A stretch of DNA of 64,000 bases, taken from contig CM049309.1 of NCBI GenBank assembly GCA_026874595.1, positions 40,811,079-40,875,078 on the forward strand, in the 5' to 3' direction. The notes beneath the pieces are model-generated. The model was not told where the DNA came from and ran no database searches. It was given only the letters and a program-made list of their open reading frames with translations. Positions 10,550 to 23,035 of the stretch are shown here, piece by piece. The position numbers and the translations under genes were made by a program. This stretch comes from Sipunculus nudus. Lineage: Eukaryota > Annelida > Sipuncula > Golfingiida > Sipunculidae. Within the stretch, counting starts at the first letter, position 1; each line of letters opens with the position of its first letter.

Positions 10550-11960
10550 GTTTGGAGTGTTTTGTTCTTCCATGTTTTGTCTGTTTTGTTTTGTGAACGA
10601 TAACAAGTGAACTGTGGAGTGTGGGGGTTTCCGTGTGGCATGAAGCCAGCGGTACGTGCTGTGTAAGACGCGGGGTGAGAGATCTCAGTGACAGGTGACG
10701 TCACCCGACCTGGGTACCCGCCAGTCATAAATATTATGCAATGTCTATGCTTAAGTGGATGCCTTAAACAAAGCCTGTGTATTGTCCAGAACAATTGTTC
10801 TGTTGGCACTATGCTCTGCCTGTTTGAATAAACAGCTGCACGATGTTTAAACAATTGCAGTCTGAACAACAACTGTACCAGTACTGATATTTGATATATA
10901 ATTTATGAGAAGTCTGTTTGAGAACATATTGACAATATTATTATCCTAATTGCTTGCCTTGAAAGATACCAGAGATTTTGATTGAACTGCTTGTGTACTA
11001 CAGTCACAAATCCCTGGTCTTTTATACTACAGGAATAATTATTATATATATAGAAACGTTGTCACAATAATTGTTTAAAACATATAAACATATTGCTGAA
11101 AAAAAAAATAGTTTAAAAAATTATGATATCTTATCTGATCTGTATTTGTGAAAGAATTGGCAAATTATTAGTTGAAAATATTGTAATAGTTTAAGGTACA
11201 TTACAATGCACTTTAAATACCTAAAATAACATACTGCAAGTGCAAAACATGATCTTCAGCAGTTTAGAAAAATGAATTGATTATCTTATATGTGCAGCTT
11301 TAGGACCTTGTCTTCAAACAAGAATTAGAACAGAAAGCTCATTTATGTACCTGTCCAGGTATTATGTAGAATAGGTTGTAATATGGGGGTAGGAAATTGT
11401 TTGCAGTGTTGGCCCCTGTGTTTTAAAAATTGCAAATCAGTGCAGGTTAGCCCAGTCTTTCACTATAATTTTACATACATGCTCAAAAATTTACATATAT
11501 GGTCAGTGACCTCCTACAGTTGTGTTCAGAGAGCTGTACTATGAAAGGTACCAGGGTTTCTTTCAGAGATTAAATGATGTTTTCCGTTGTTGCAAAAAGG
11601 TAAAAAAGGACTAAGTGGTCAAATACTTCAACCTTGCTCCGTAGCATAAATTTCGTGACATGGTTTTACATCTGCAAATCCATTGAGATGATAAAATTTG
11701 AGGATTTTGGGTTGAAATTTCATTCTGAGTTAACAAGAAGAAGAAACCATGTATCAAATATATTGATTCTTAATCGTAATGTACCCCACAATATGTGCCT
11801 GATTCATTCTGAAAGATTGCAGCAAAGACCACATAAGAATTAAATTGGTGAATAGAAATAACTGTCAGGCAGCAGATATAGGGAGTCAGAAGGACAATTT
11901 TGTCCATGCAGTCCCTGGTTCTTTGCTGTATTTTATTGACATGATTTTGAGTCAGTAAAA
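10550..11960. other. Sequence without recognisable features
   Basis: It starts with moderately CpG-rich DNA to about 10750, including ggtgacgtcacc (10696-10707), a palindrome. It then becomes AT-rich. The minus-strand open frame at 10498-10872 has no recognisable domain. Confidence 0.55.
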
Positions 11961-11967
11961 CTGTAGT

Positions 11968-11997
11968 CCCCCTCCCCCCCCCCCCCCCCCCCCCCCC
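11968..11997 (+). repeat. Poly-C tract, 24 C plus flanking C-rich run
   Basis: An uninterrupted C run from 11974 to 11997 follows tccccct. The opposite strand is a long G run and could form a quadruplex. The length is likely approximate. Confidence 0.9.
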
Positions 11998-12727
11998 AGC
12001 ATTTTACACATGACACATAAAGTGGTTTTAGGTGCATCTTAGACATACTGTCAAATATTCTTGTATATCAGTATTGCATCATACTAATTCCACATAGTTT
12101 TCTGAAATTAGGATAATGACGTAATTTAGCCATAAAACTAGGGCAAACAGCATGCTTAAATAAATGCTATTGGCTCGTCTTTTATTCATCAGATTTGGAC
12201 CAAACTATGCATTATTCATCAGTTCGCTTAAAAGTACCTATTTTGCTCACGACCTTGACTAATGCTCTCAAGGTAAAGTAACACAAGACTATGAGCATCC
12301 TTAATTTGTTTCTCCCTTTACAACTTCTGCGCTTACTCCACTCCAGAGCTATAGTATTGCAGTATGACATATTGATATGATTTCCTGAAATTATGTGACT
12401 ATGGGGCACTTCATGTATTTGCATGCAAATACAGCTTTATCTAGTTACTGGTTACTTTCACAAGTCTAACATTTGTAACACAACATGCTTCCATGTCATT
12501 TTGGTGCACATACATAAAAAATACATCAAATCTGATTATCATCCCAATCCTATTGCACAGGAAGAAGATATCTAGACGATATACTAAAAGACAGCTAGAG
12601 ATCTTTGTGAGTTTGACCCTCAGCAGTGATCAGCTGTGTATTGATCCTATTTTTTTTTTACAATTTTCATTTAATCATTTTTAATCATTTTATATCATCA
12701 GGTGTATTTTGTTATTTAATTTATTTT

Positions 12728-13745
12728 GATGATAACTCCTGTTTCGATTCTCATAAGGATTTCAAACTTTATATATAAATGCCCCACCACTAAAGCAAGA
12801 ATTGATTTTGGGGTCATGAGGTCAAAAGTGTCAGGACTCAAATTTATAAAAACTTTTTGGATGCATTTTCAGCCAAACTTTCCATACCAGTCTTTCCATC
12901 TTACACACATATGACACCTGCCAACAGGGGAACATCTCTATCAATCTTGGAGTTACAAGTTCAAAGGTCAAAGTCATAGGAGCCATCTGTCCACAACTTC
13001 ATTTACAGATGATAACTCCAGTAGGGATTCTTATATGGATTTCAAACTTAATATATTAATGGCCCACCACTAAAGCAAGAACCCTATTGATTTTGGGGTC
13101 AAAGGTCAAGATGTCAGGACTCACAATTTTAAAAATTTTATGGATTCATGTTCAGCTAAACTTTCATTGCTAGTCTTTTCATCTTACACATATATAACAC
13201 CTGCCAACAGGGGAACATATCTATCAGTCTTTGGGTCACAAGTTCAAAGGTCAAGGTCAAAGGAGCCATCTGTCCACAGATTCATTTCAAGGTGATGATT
13301 CCAGTTGGGATACACATATGGATTTCAAACTGGACTTTTATATGGCCCAACACTAAAACAAACATCCTTCCTCATTCAGGGACATGAGGTCAGAGGTCAA
13401 GGTCACAATTCCCACATCTTAAAACAGATTGTAGATGCATTTTAAGCAAAAACTTTCATACCAGACTTTCTATCTTACACATACAGCTCACCTGCAGATG
13501 GGCAAATATCCCTTTCCCTACTGGGGTCACAAGGTCAAAGGTCAAGGTAACAGGAGTCACCTGTACACACATTGATTTCAAACCCTTTCATGACTCCAGT
13601 TTGGATTCACATATAGATTTCAAACTTAATATATATATGATCCACTGAAAAAGCAAATACCCTACTGATTTTGGGGTTGTGAGGTAAGAAGTCAAGGTCT
13701 CAGTACTCATATTTCTAAAAAAATGTGTGAATACCTTTTAAACCA
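12728..13745 (+). repeat. AGGTCA-rich tandem array, about 285-bp unit, 3.6 copies
   Basis: The phrase gatgataactcc (or variants) recurs at 12728, 13008, 13294 and 13589. It is followed by ggatttcaaactt, cccaccactaaagcaaga, ttttggggtcatgaggtc, acctgccaacaggggaac and aggtcaaaggtcaaggtca. The unit is homologous to the array inside 23036-24995. Copies are well diverged, so the array is old. Confidence 0.87.
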
Positions 13746-14112
13746 AACTTTTCTTGCCAGTCTTTCCATCTTTGCTCAAGTGTTTAAATACTGTTTTGGG
13801 TCAGTTTCCTCTGTCTCTGTATGTAATCAGGTCTTTTATTATATATTTCCAAGCATCACTCAGCCCACACTAGAAGTCTATGGGCCATCAGCGGGGGCCC
13901 TTCCTGACCTGTCAGTATTTATCTAGTTTGACAAAATAAGGTATTAAAGTTTAATGGCGAATATTGCATACAACATACGTCACATGTCAAATTAATTAGA
14001 TAGAATATGCTGCATCAGGTTAAATCTCTTTTAGAAGAATGTGTCTTCAAAACTTTTACAGACGTGGTGCCATTAAGTGAGACAACCCTCCTGCTTTCTA
14101 ATTAAAATCATG

Positions 14113-14316
14113 CTACCAGCTGTGCGGGGTGCACAGTTGATGGAACAGCCCCATGTGGACAGGCTCTCCCTGGTCTGGAGAACCCCGCGAACAGATTCTG
14201 GACAAAATGTCTTTGTAAATTTGCACAAACTCTTGTTCAATTGCACCATTGCGGAGATAGAACTTGTGTTCATGTCTCCTTATGAAATCCGAAGATATGC
14301 CGTCATCAAAATCCAT
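14113..14316 (-). other. Unrecognised 67-codon open frame, possible exon or relic
   Basis: The minus strand encodes 67 residues beginning MDFDDGISSDFIRRHEHKFY and ending TPHSW. It lies in a patch (14060-14330) that is more GC-balanced than its surroundings, and its composition looks protein-like, with charged helical stretches and few low-complexity runs. An in-frame TAA precedes the ATG directly. I recognise no domain. It could be a fragment of a transposon protein, a small gene, or chance. Confidence 0.18.
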
Positions 14317-14900
14317 TTACCAGCGAAGATTAATATATACATGCACACTTTCAAGTGACAGGCAATGCCGATGTTTAAATTAAACAGACTTTAATGGTGT
14401 TAAATTATAAATACTACTGATGTAGTAGGTAAGCCTATAATTGAAGTTTCAGAAACAATTGGAATAGTTTGTTGCCTGTCTTAAATAAAAAAAAAAAAGA
14501 ATTTCTATTCTGGTGTGGGAACATTTTTAACTCTGACAGACACTCTGGAAGTGAATGTCGGTATAAGATCCCCGCATGCCATGCAGTTCCAGCAGTCCCA
14601 ACTACTGTGATATTGTGATATAAGAATGAGAAAAAAAAAGAAAATATATTTAGTATACAATACATGAAAACAAAGACAGATTTAATTATTGTGCCTGATC
14701 TTATTAATAGTTGATACATGTATATAATTAATTGATTTAAAGACATTCAATGCAAGTCTAAAATTATATGTTAAAAGGATTGGAAAATACAATAAATACT
14801 GATAATATAAAATTAATGAAATTAACAAAATCTATTTATTTTGGAAATTATTGACATTTAAACTGGGACTTAAAGATTACACGTCAATATTAGACTTTTA

Positions 14901-16985
14901 AAACAAATTTTTAGCTCAGATGACTTATAGTTGTGGTTCATTGTCCATCGTCCCTCCGTCCATCTGTTGTGCCGTTGGTCCGTCTGTCCTGATGTCCGTC
15001 CGTCAGACTGGCATGTTTTGACACCATTGGACCTACGAATCTGAAATTCGCCATACAGTTAGATGTCCCCAAAATCTCCTACCATGCCGAAAATTGGGTC
15101 AATAGGACTTTGTTCCTTCGAGATATTAAGGAAAAACCTCAATTTTTTATTAGAAATCTATTTTCACACTTCAGGACTGCCTAATATCAAAACCACTCAT
15201 CTGGTTTTCTTCATATTTACCATAAATATTCCTCTATATAGTTCCTATGTACATGCCAGAAATTATGTCTGTATTATTTAATTTAAAAAAGTTATGGGCC
15301 CAAATATAACTTATGGACTTTGTAAAAAAAATCAGGAAAGATATTTGGTCACTTAAGACCAAAAGTGTTAAAGGTAGGGACTTTTTTCAGTAATACAACT
15401 TTAATTGATCAAAATTTAATTGTATACCAAAAATTAGATCAAAATCTGTTAAATTTTTTTAAATATTGGCAAAAATATAAAATTGGTACCTTAAATTTTG
15501 CCCAAGTTTGACCATGGCACGTTTTTTTCCTGTAAGTACTGTGGATATAATTTTCACAGCATGTTTTTGTTAGCATTTAGTCTGTTAACACCAAACATTT
15601 GAAACCAGTTGATCAAAAACTGTAGATTTTATTCAAGTTTTCAAGCACCATGTCAGATCAAGTTTACATCAAGCTAGTGTTATGCAGTTTGCTAGAGTTC
15701 AGCTCCCCAGCTTCAGCTCTAGTTCCTTAAATTTACCATACAGTTAGATGTCTCCAAAATCCCTTACCATGCCAAGAATTTGATCACTAGGACTTAATTC
15801 CTTTGAAATATTAATGAAAAACTTCATTTTTCCATTAAAAGCCCATTGTTACACTGTAAGACTGCCTAATATCAAAACCACTGATCTGACTTTGATCATA
15901 TATAATATACATATTTTTCTATACATTGGCTATGCACATGCCAGAAATGATGTCAGTATTGCGTAATTGTTTTAAGTTATGGGCCCAAACATAATGCACT
16001 TTGTAAAAAATCAAGAAATATATTTACTCCCTTAACAAGAGGATCGCTGAAGCTAGAGATTTTTTGTCAGGGTTGTAACATTATTTAATCAAGATTCAAT
16101 TGAATACCAAAATTAGTTCTGAATTTTTCAAATTTTATAAGTTATTAGTATAAATATGAAATTAGTACCTTAAATTTTGCCCAACTTTGACCATAGCACA
16201 TTTGTTTCCTGAGAGCACTGTTGATATAATTTTTCATATCATGCACACATAAGGATTTCATCTTTGTAGTTTAGAAAGCTGAAAGAAATTGGCCAAATAT
16301 TGTAGCTTTTATTAATGTTTTTATGAGACCATGTCAGACCCAGGCTTAATCCAGCCCCTCTTCAGTCACCTTTATGTTGACCTTGTTGACCTTTCATCAG
16401 ATTATGCATGCTTGAGCGAAGCATACACTGGGGCAGCCAGGCAGCTAATGCCCAGCCACAGTTAATCCAGGTGTCCAACCCAACTCATCTAGTAGTTGTT
16501 TTGAAAAACAACAAAACAATAAACATAAATTAATAATTTTGTATTGGTTTTTTAAAACAAATTGAAGAAAAATTAATAGAAAAGGAATTTGTCAGTTGAT
16601 GAGTAACAGAAAATTAAATTGCAGTTACTGATGATGTAAGAATCTTGTATTGATGGATAGAATGTCAATGTTATTCCAAATAACACCATGCAGTCACCTA
16701 TGGTATTTTTCAGTGAAATTTTAATCATAAAAAAAATAAATCATATTATTCATTACTAATCATTAGGGATCATATGAAGAAAAATTAATGATAGACAAAG
16801 ATGCAGTTGATAATATTAATCTAGATTCCTACTGTGTCTAGTGTGTAGATTGATGTGAATGTAGTCCAAAGTGAATATGTTACATTTATTTTTTTAATAT
16901 AAATAAAAGCCATAAAACCAGGTACTTATGAGCATTATTTAAATTTGTGAATTTTGTATATTCTGGATTCTCAACATTTATGTCT
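14901..16985 (+). mobile_element. Dispersed repeat A, about 2.1 kb, with an internal duplication
   Basis: It starts at tttttagctcagatgactta (about 14909) with a degenerate (CCGT)n stretch. Two related halves follow (about 15040-15640 and 15725-16330), both containing agatgtccccaaaatc, actgcctaatatcaaaacca, atgtacatgccagaaat and aagttatgggcccaaa. It ends near tatattctggattctcaaca (16960-16985). The whole segment is repeated in the same orientation at 58113-60150. No intact protein is encoded. The ttttagctcag start resembles abundant bivalve dispersed elements. Confidence 0.85.
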
Positions 16986-17639
16986 TTTTGAAAATTGAAA
17001 ACTTTGTATGAATTTTAAAAAGCCACTTACAGGGAATGGTGCTTACTTCTCCCTTTGGTAAAATCCCTTGCATCAAATTCAGTCAGTAAATAATATTTCC
17101 TATATCTATGGTTTTCCTTTATCATAATTTTTTTAATTAATTAGAACATAAGAAATTAAAATCTGCAATTTAGGAATCATTTGGTATAAATTGGGTCAAG
17201 ACTGTGCAGGATTTAAAAAAAAATTTATCCTCAATCTATTATTGAATCAGATTGTCTCACCAATAATTGACTTTAAAAATTCTACTAAATTATAATAATT
17301 CCCTGCAGTCTGCTCTGTGTATATCTAGCTGTATATCTATCAAGGGCCATTATTTTTAGGCAGATTTAATGTATTTTGTATCTGACTCTCTGTTTGGTGG
17401 TATAAGTGTTTGATAACTAAGTAAAGCATCCAGGATGATTGCAAGAAATAAAAAAGTACAGTTGTGCAGCATTTATGGAATTTGAACAAAGGAAGACTCG
17501 TGACTATTCCTGCAAGAATATTATGTGTATTTAGTGATGATTATTTTGCAATGTTGAGTATTCAGTTTATGTGTTTATGAAAAGGAACCACAGGAATGTC
17601 AGTTATACACATACATGGTCAGTGTGGATGTCAGTAATG

Positions 17640-17850
17640 AAATATGTGTCACAGTGTAGATGGGAATCCAACTGAGTTCGGAACTCATCCAGTTGAGATG
17701 TGATTTTCCATCTCAGCAGTTGAGATGGGGATAGTCACTGTTATTCCCATCTCAAGTAGTTAAGATGGGAATATTCCAATGTACACTAGTTCACATTGGG
17801 ATATCCAGAAGTCAGCCAGTTCACTTTGGGATATCCTGAATAGCTACCTG
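17640..17850 (+). repeat. Cluster of short inverted and direct repeats
   Basis: agatgggaat and its complement occur several times. The best hairpin is 17743-17772, where attcccatctcaa pairs with ttaagatgggaat at 12 of 13 positions. Two direct copies of agttcacattgggatatcc follow at about 17789 and 17819. Cause unknown; possibly a degenerate foldback element. Confidence 0.6.
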
Positions 17851-18339
17851 AAACCTATATTACAGTTTTATATTTTCTGGCCTGTTCATTGTTTGTTCTA
17901 TTTGATATATAGACAAACAGGTGGTATGGCTGTACATCAGGTTAGCAGAACCAAAAGTAAAACTGAATGTCGGTGACTGGTAAATTGATAAAGCTAGCCA
18001 ATAATTAATGTTCCAGCTCAACCTGTCCCTCTGTGCACCTTCTACCACATTATTACCCTGCTGTAGAAGACAGTCACCAGCTCTGGGATACAGCAGCACA
18101 TTCATCAGTGACTGAATCAGGCTCATATTTCACCTTCTGACCTAGCGAGCAGGGAGATTAACACCGCTAAATACCAAGCTGCTGTTTTATCATGTTACAT
18201 ATTAACAGCAGCTCCGCTCTCTTGGTATTATTGTCATCTTTTAAAATGTCAGTGACAACAGGAGGTCCACTGAAAAAAGTCGGTGGCATTTATGATTCAG
18301 AGAGAAAATAAAAAATTGTAAAAATACAAAGTATCTGAC

Positions 18340-18560
18340 GATAAAGTAATCGTAATCATAATTGATTACATACATAAAGTACCACTCTTTAAGATAAAGT
18401 AATAGTAATTGTAATTGATTACATTAATTTACATACATAAAGTACCACTCAATAAGATAAAGTAATTTTAATTGTAATTGAAAACATACATAAAGTACCA
18501 CTCTTTAAGATAAAGTTATTGTAATTATGCTTGATTATATACATAAAGTACCACTCATGT
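18340..18560 (+). repeat. Minisatellite, 53-63-bp unit, 4 copies
   Basis: gataaagtaat begins copies at 18340, 18393, 18456 and 18509. Each ends in acatacataaagtaccactc. The unit is AT-rich and holds attgtaattgatta-like homeodomain-type core sequence. Confidence 0.88.
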
Positions 18561-18694
18561 CTTAAAGATAATTATTTAAAATTGAGAGGAGGATCTGTAA
18601 TCTCATCTGTTTATCTCTATCTTACTTAAGTTCAGTATCAGAGTACAAAGTCAAGAAAATAATTACATGGATAGGCACAATTACTCTTGTATTA

Positions 18695-19093
18695 CCCCTT
18701 TCACACAGCAAATGTAAATCAGTTTGAAACAATTTTGAATGTGAATTGAGCATTAAGTCATTGACAGCAGTCCAAAGCATTTTCAACCTTTTTTTCCAAA
18801 CTGTTTTGAATACAGTTAAGAAGGTGGTTTGAAACTGTTTTCAAGTGCTGTGTGAAAAACTGTGAATGCTCAATTTGCATTAAAAACAGGTTAGACCAAG
18901 TTTTAAGCAGCAAATGGATCACAGCGCAAGCAGCAATGCTTGTGGCAGCATGTTGTTACATTGTTCCACAAGTGAAATGTGCACCTCATGCACGGGTGCT
19001 AGATGTCCATGTGAAAGCACAATTTGGTTTGAATCCAATTTGATCAATCCGCTGCGCTCAAATTGTTTAAAACCCATTTTCAGTGTGAAAGGG
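18695..19093. mobile_element. MITE, family 2, 399 bp, TIR CCCCTTTCACAC
   Basis: The left end is cccctttcacacagc and the right end cagtgtgaaaggg. ATTA flanks both sides (18691-18694 and 19094-19097), a likely 4-bp target duplication. The interior is full of gtttgaaac and aaactgttttgaa motifs, as in the related element at 35556-35926. No transposase is encoded. Confidence 0.82.
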
Positions 19094-19210
19094 ATTATGA
19101 GATGACTCAAGTTAGTATACAAGTCTCAAGATGACTTAGGTTGACTTTTGACAAATTTTCATAGAGAGGTTGATGTTACTCTTGGAAGAGATAATTATAG
19201 TCTGTTTTAT

Positions 19211-19725
19211 CCCCTCACCTTTTTTTTTTTGCTATGAAAATTTTTATTAGTTACATATCCAGGGAAGCAATTATAGTGTAGGGTAGAGGATTAAAAGACC
19301 TAATTTTCAACAAGATAAACAAATTCCTACATTACACCTTATTAAAGAAACATAATTACTTAAAAATATGAGAAATCAGTCTACCTTTTACAACATATCA
19401 GACCAACTTATGGCAGTCAAGGTCATTGGTCACATGCAAAAACAGCCTCAATTGACGACTGCTGATTGGATGATGTCATGTAAACACTCTAAAAAATATA
19501 ACCAGCTGAAACAAAGATGGCTACTCATGCAGGGACACATCATATGTGCCTGATCATTGTGAAGAGACTAAACTGTTGTGCAACATAAACTGAGGATTTA
19601 TTGTAAAATTCTTAATTGCAATGTTGGATTGTCACTTCCATATGTAGTTTTCTAGAAATTATTTAAAAAAGTAAACTTTTAATAAAATAATCTACAAAAA
19701 AAAAACAGTAGGACAGTAGGTGGTG
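19211..19725 (+). mobile_element. MITE, family 1, about 515 bp
   Basis: The left end cccctcacct plus T10 is roughly inverted at the right end (A10, then cagtaggacagtaggtggtg). The core matches 56829-57328 and, reversed, 4000-4412: gctgattggatgatgtcatg and aaacaaagatggctactcat. No protein is encoded. Confidence 0.8.
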
Positions 19726-19729
19726 AAGT

Positions 19730-22700
19730 GGACTATAGATGATCCAGATGTGAATCTTTGATAAAGTGTTTTCCTTGTCAGTGTACTGTACATGTAAAAG
19801 GATACTGATATATATGAGGGAGGTCTTGAGACAAGAAAGATAATAAATAGTTAATGTACAGTCTGTTTGTCAAAGTAGTTGTGAATAACGGATGGTTTTA
19901 GCCGTGGATTTTCCTTTCTTGTTTTGCCTCGCAATAATATTTGTTATGGAGCAAAATATGGATTATTCAGTCTTTTATGCTTCTTTGGCAGGGAACCAGA
20001 AATATGTTTTAATATGTAGAAATTTTGTGAAAGCCTCGTTACATGGCACTAAATTGGTTAATAAAATTGAAATATTTAGATCTGTGACAGACAAAATGTT
20101 TAGGTATGTAAAAACTACATATATTAAATGATTCTTATTGCACAAAAATTTGAAACAAAACAGTCATTTACTTATCAGCATGAATTTGGTAACAGATATT
20201 TGGTGCTCAGATTTTGTTATGAAATTGTAATTTAAAAAATAGCCGTAAAAGCAGTTAGCTATAACCCACGGGGAATCAGATCTCAATAGAATATTGATGA
20301 ATGCACCTTAATCCATGGGCATAGCCCATTGCCATTGGCAAGCAGACCCTGAGAATCCTATAGAAAATTCATGAATGCACATTAATACATGCTGTTATTG
20401 TAAAATATGAAAGGTAAGATGTCCAGAAACAGAAGGTCAAGAACTTTGCTGGTTGTCAGTGAGGCCGGCTACAAATCACTGGGCTGACTGTTCAGCCAGC
20501 AGCTAACAGGCCATTTGTATTATATACAGCCAGCCCCTATCTGATTGTGTGACACTGACACAAGACATACAGCTCTGATAAAGAAATACAGGAGAGCTGC
20601 TGCAGCAGCAACTTATCTGTATCAGATCAGCGACTGGACCAGCACTGATGAGAGTGACCAGAATATATCTAACACAAGGGTGGCTGTTACGGCCAATGCA
20701 GTTTCTTACATGAACACTTCTGGAAATTTCCAGTACGGAAGAAATTAGTTCTTCTAGATATTTCCTACCTAAGAAATGTTTAGATATCATGAAAGAGATT
20801 TACAAAGATGATAAGAAAAAGCTGAAGACATTCTGACTGGAGTGATATACTGGTCAATGCTTGGTCATGCCTTATGCTAGATTTGATTTATCCTTGTCTA
20901 CAGTTTTGAAATACTAGAATGTCACAGGTTAATTAACCTGTGCAAAGCAAAAGTTTTTTTACTTGATTTTTTGTGTGTGTAGGTGTCCACAAGATATCTG
21001 AAGTATGGTATCACCTATGTTTTTGAAATTTATTATATTTGATGGTATTATAATAATCTCCAAGAAGTTCAAGTTTGGTTTAAATTCAAGTGTAAATAAC
21101 CCCAGAGTGAGTGTTTTATGGTTTTTATAGCACATATGCTCATAGCATGTGATGATATGGCCATCTTTAGAGTGCGAATAATGACATCACAGAGGACATT
21201 GACATCTCTCCAGGTGATGTTTCCAAATTAAGGGGGGGGGGGGGGGGGGGGAGGTTGGCATGGTTGTTGTTTGTTGTGTTTAAAAGTCAAGGACAGCAAT
21301 ACCATGATGTCCAGGGTGTATTTTTTTTTAATTTTCAATTAAAAAACTTCTCGGGAATAACATTATGTGGCATTATGTCTATATGGTACTGTGATTATCC
21401 AGGCTTGTTTATATTTTTGGGTACATAGCTCAAATCTGTTTCCATAATAAGTAAGGCCTCTGTTTCAGCAATATGGATTCTGATAGCTGGAGACTGAGCT
21501 TTCAGTTTTAGAAAAAAATGTTAGCTGGAACATGGAGAATATATTAATTTATTAGATGCAGTGATTTATTGGAACTGTATTTTGTGCTGTCCATCTTTAG
21601 CAGGAATTCTGTATCTGTTAATAGTCAATTTTAATAGAAATGTCAGGTAAATGCAGGGCGTCAGCTAAATTGTTCTAGATGGACCAAGGCTCATTAGAAT
21701 CGAGTTTACTCAGTGAGGGTAAAGATAAACAGTTCTTTATCTGTCTTAATGGATGTATTGTAATTACTCGGCCCTCAGAATATTGTGTCTCCTGTACTTA
21801 GGGCTTGGAGAAAAATGACCAGCAGATAGAAAGAAAAATTGTCCTTAGCTTCAGACCAGAACCTATAGCGCTTCTGGGATTTTGTAGACAACACTGAAGT
21901 AGACTCTTTTAACCCCCTCCAACTCTGCGTCCCCTGCCACCCCTCTTGCTGTTTAAATTCAGTTTGTTGTTTTGTGAGTGAAGGCTGGAGTTGTGATACT
22001 ATCACTGATAGTGACTTGAGGCTTGTGTAGTTACATGTGAAAGATTGTCCCACAAGTTGTTGAGGTCATTCATGTCACTTTGTCTTGTATTCCGGTTGAC
22101 ACAGAGTAGGTGATCAGTCCAGAGTTTTTTCTTCCTTCATTTTTGGGCCAACCTTGCCATGTTTGAAGAGAGAGAAGCTTCCCCGCTCTGATGGCCAACA
22201 CCCATTCATTTCTAACCATTGTGTTTCAGTGCACCATCCCCGATTATGGGTCAAAGAAAAGTTGATGCAAGCCTGTCTGTCCTAAAACAGATAGATGATC
22301 TTCCTTAAACCGAAGTTAATGTATTACCGTATTGTGTCTAAGCTTAGGTTTTGGGCCCTCACACTTTCTTAATGTTAGTCTGACATGAAAGCTGCTTGAT
22401 AAATTATGAGTTTAAATGGCAGCTGCTGGCTGGTACCATAAAGGATCCTTAAAAAAGACTGACCTCTTAATGATTAGGATCTACAGATTATGGTCTTTGT
22501 GTAGAAAAGATGTCTTTCTTCATGGATAAGGTTTACAGGGAAGCTTGGCTTTATGGAATTTCTCAGTGTTGGTGACATGTTAAAGGGCCAGGGTGTTGTG
22601 TGAGGACACAGCCCTGCCCCACTCCTCATTGTGACTAACAGGCCTGACAACTTCTCATATTCAGGCCACTTGTCATCTGGTCTTCCTGTCACTTTTTACA

Positions 22701-22940
22701 TCAGCAAGGCTTTAAACATTTCTGATTGTCAGCTGAGCTATTATTATTGCTAGATGAGCCTTTCTTGTCTGTTAATTTATCTGTCAGTTTGCCAGTACTG
22801 AGCTGTAAATTTGAACACCAAGAGGAACAATTAAAAAAACAGTATTTACATAGATATGGAAACTGACATGGCAGCTGTACAAAGGTGTAGTATAGGGAGA
22901 ACCTGGATTCTATATCAGGCACTGTGTTCACATAAACACA
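19730..22940. other. Mostly unique DNA, no recognised exon
   Basis: A weak two-unit repeat lies at about 20270-20395 (tgaatgcac...ttaat...catg). A G20 run lies at 21232-21251. The patch at about 20470-20760 is GC-balanced with a 67-codon open frame (20545-20748), but it shows no domain. The tract 21900-22700 is likewise GC-balanced and unassigned. Confidence 0.55.
21232..21251 (+). repeat. Poly-G tract, 20 G
   Basis: An uninterrupted G run, capable in principle of a quadruplex. Its length is likely to vary and may be misread. Confidence 0.9.
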
Positions 22941-22944
22941 AATT

Positions 22945-22951
22945 TTATATA

Positions 22952-22994
<43 letters not shown>

Positions 22995-23028
22995 TTAATA
23001 TATAAATAAATATATATATATATTAAAT
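22945..23028. repeat. AT-rich simple repeat with inverted halves
   Basis: A (TA)n run is interrupted by tatttatttaatatataaat and followed by a second TA run. The two sides are complementary. It abuts the left end of the 23036 element. Confidence 0.9.
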
Positions 23029-23035
23029 GAATAAT

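Noticed and set aside
10498-10872. 124-codon minus-strand open frame
   Set aside because: No domain; it lies in CpG-rich DNA where stop codons are rarer by chance.
20545-20748. Possible coding exon (67 codons) in a GC-balanced patch
   Set aside because: No domain, Ala run from a gctgcagcagca repeat, and no clear flanking splice sites.
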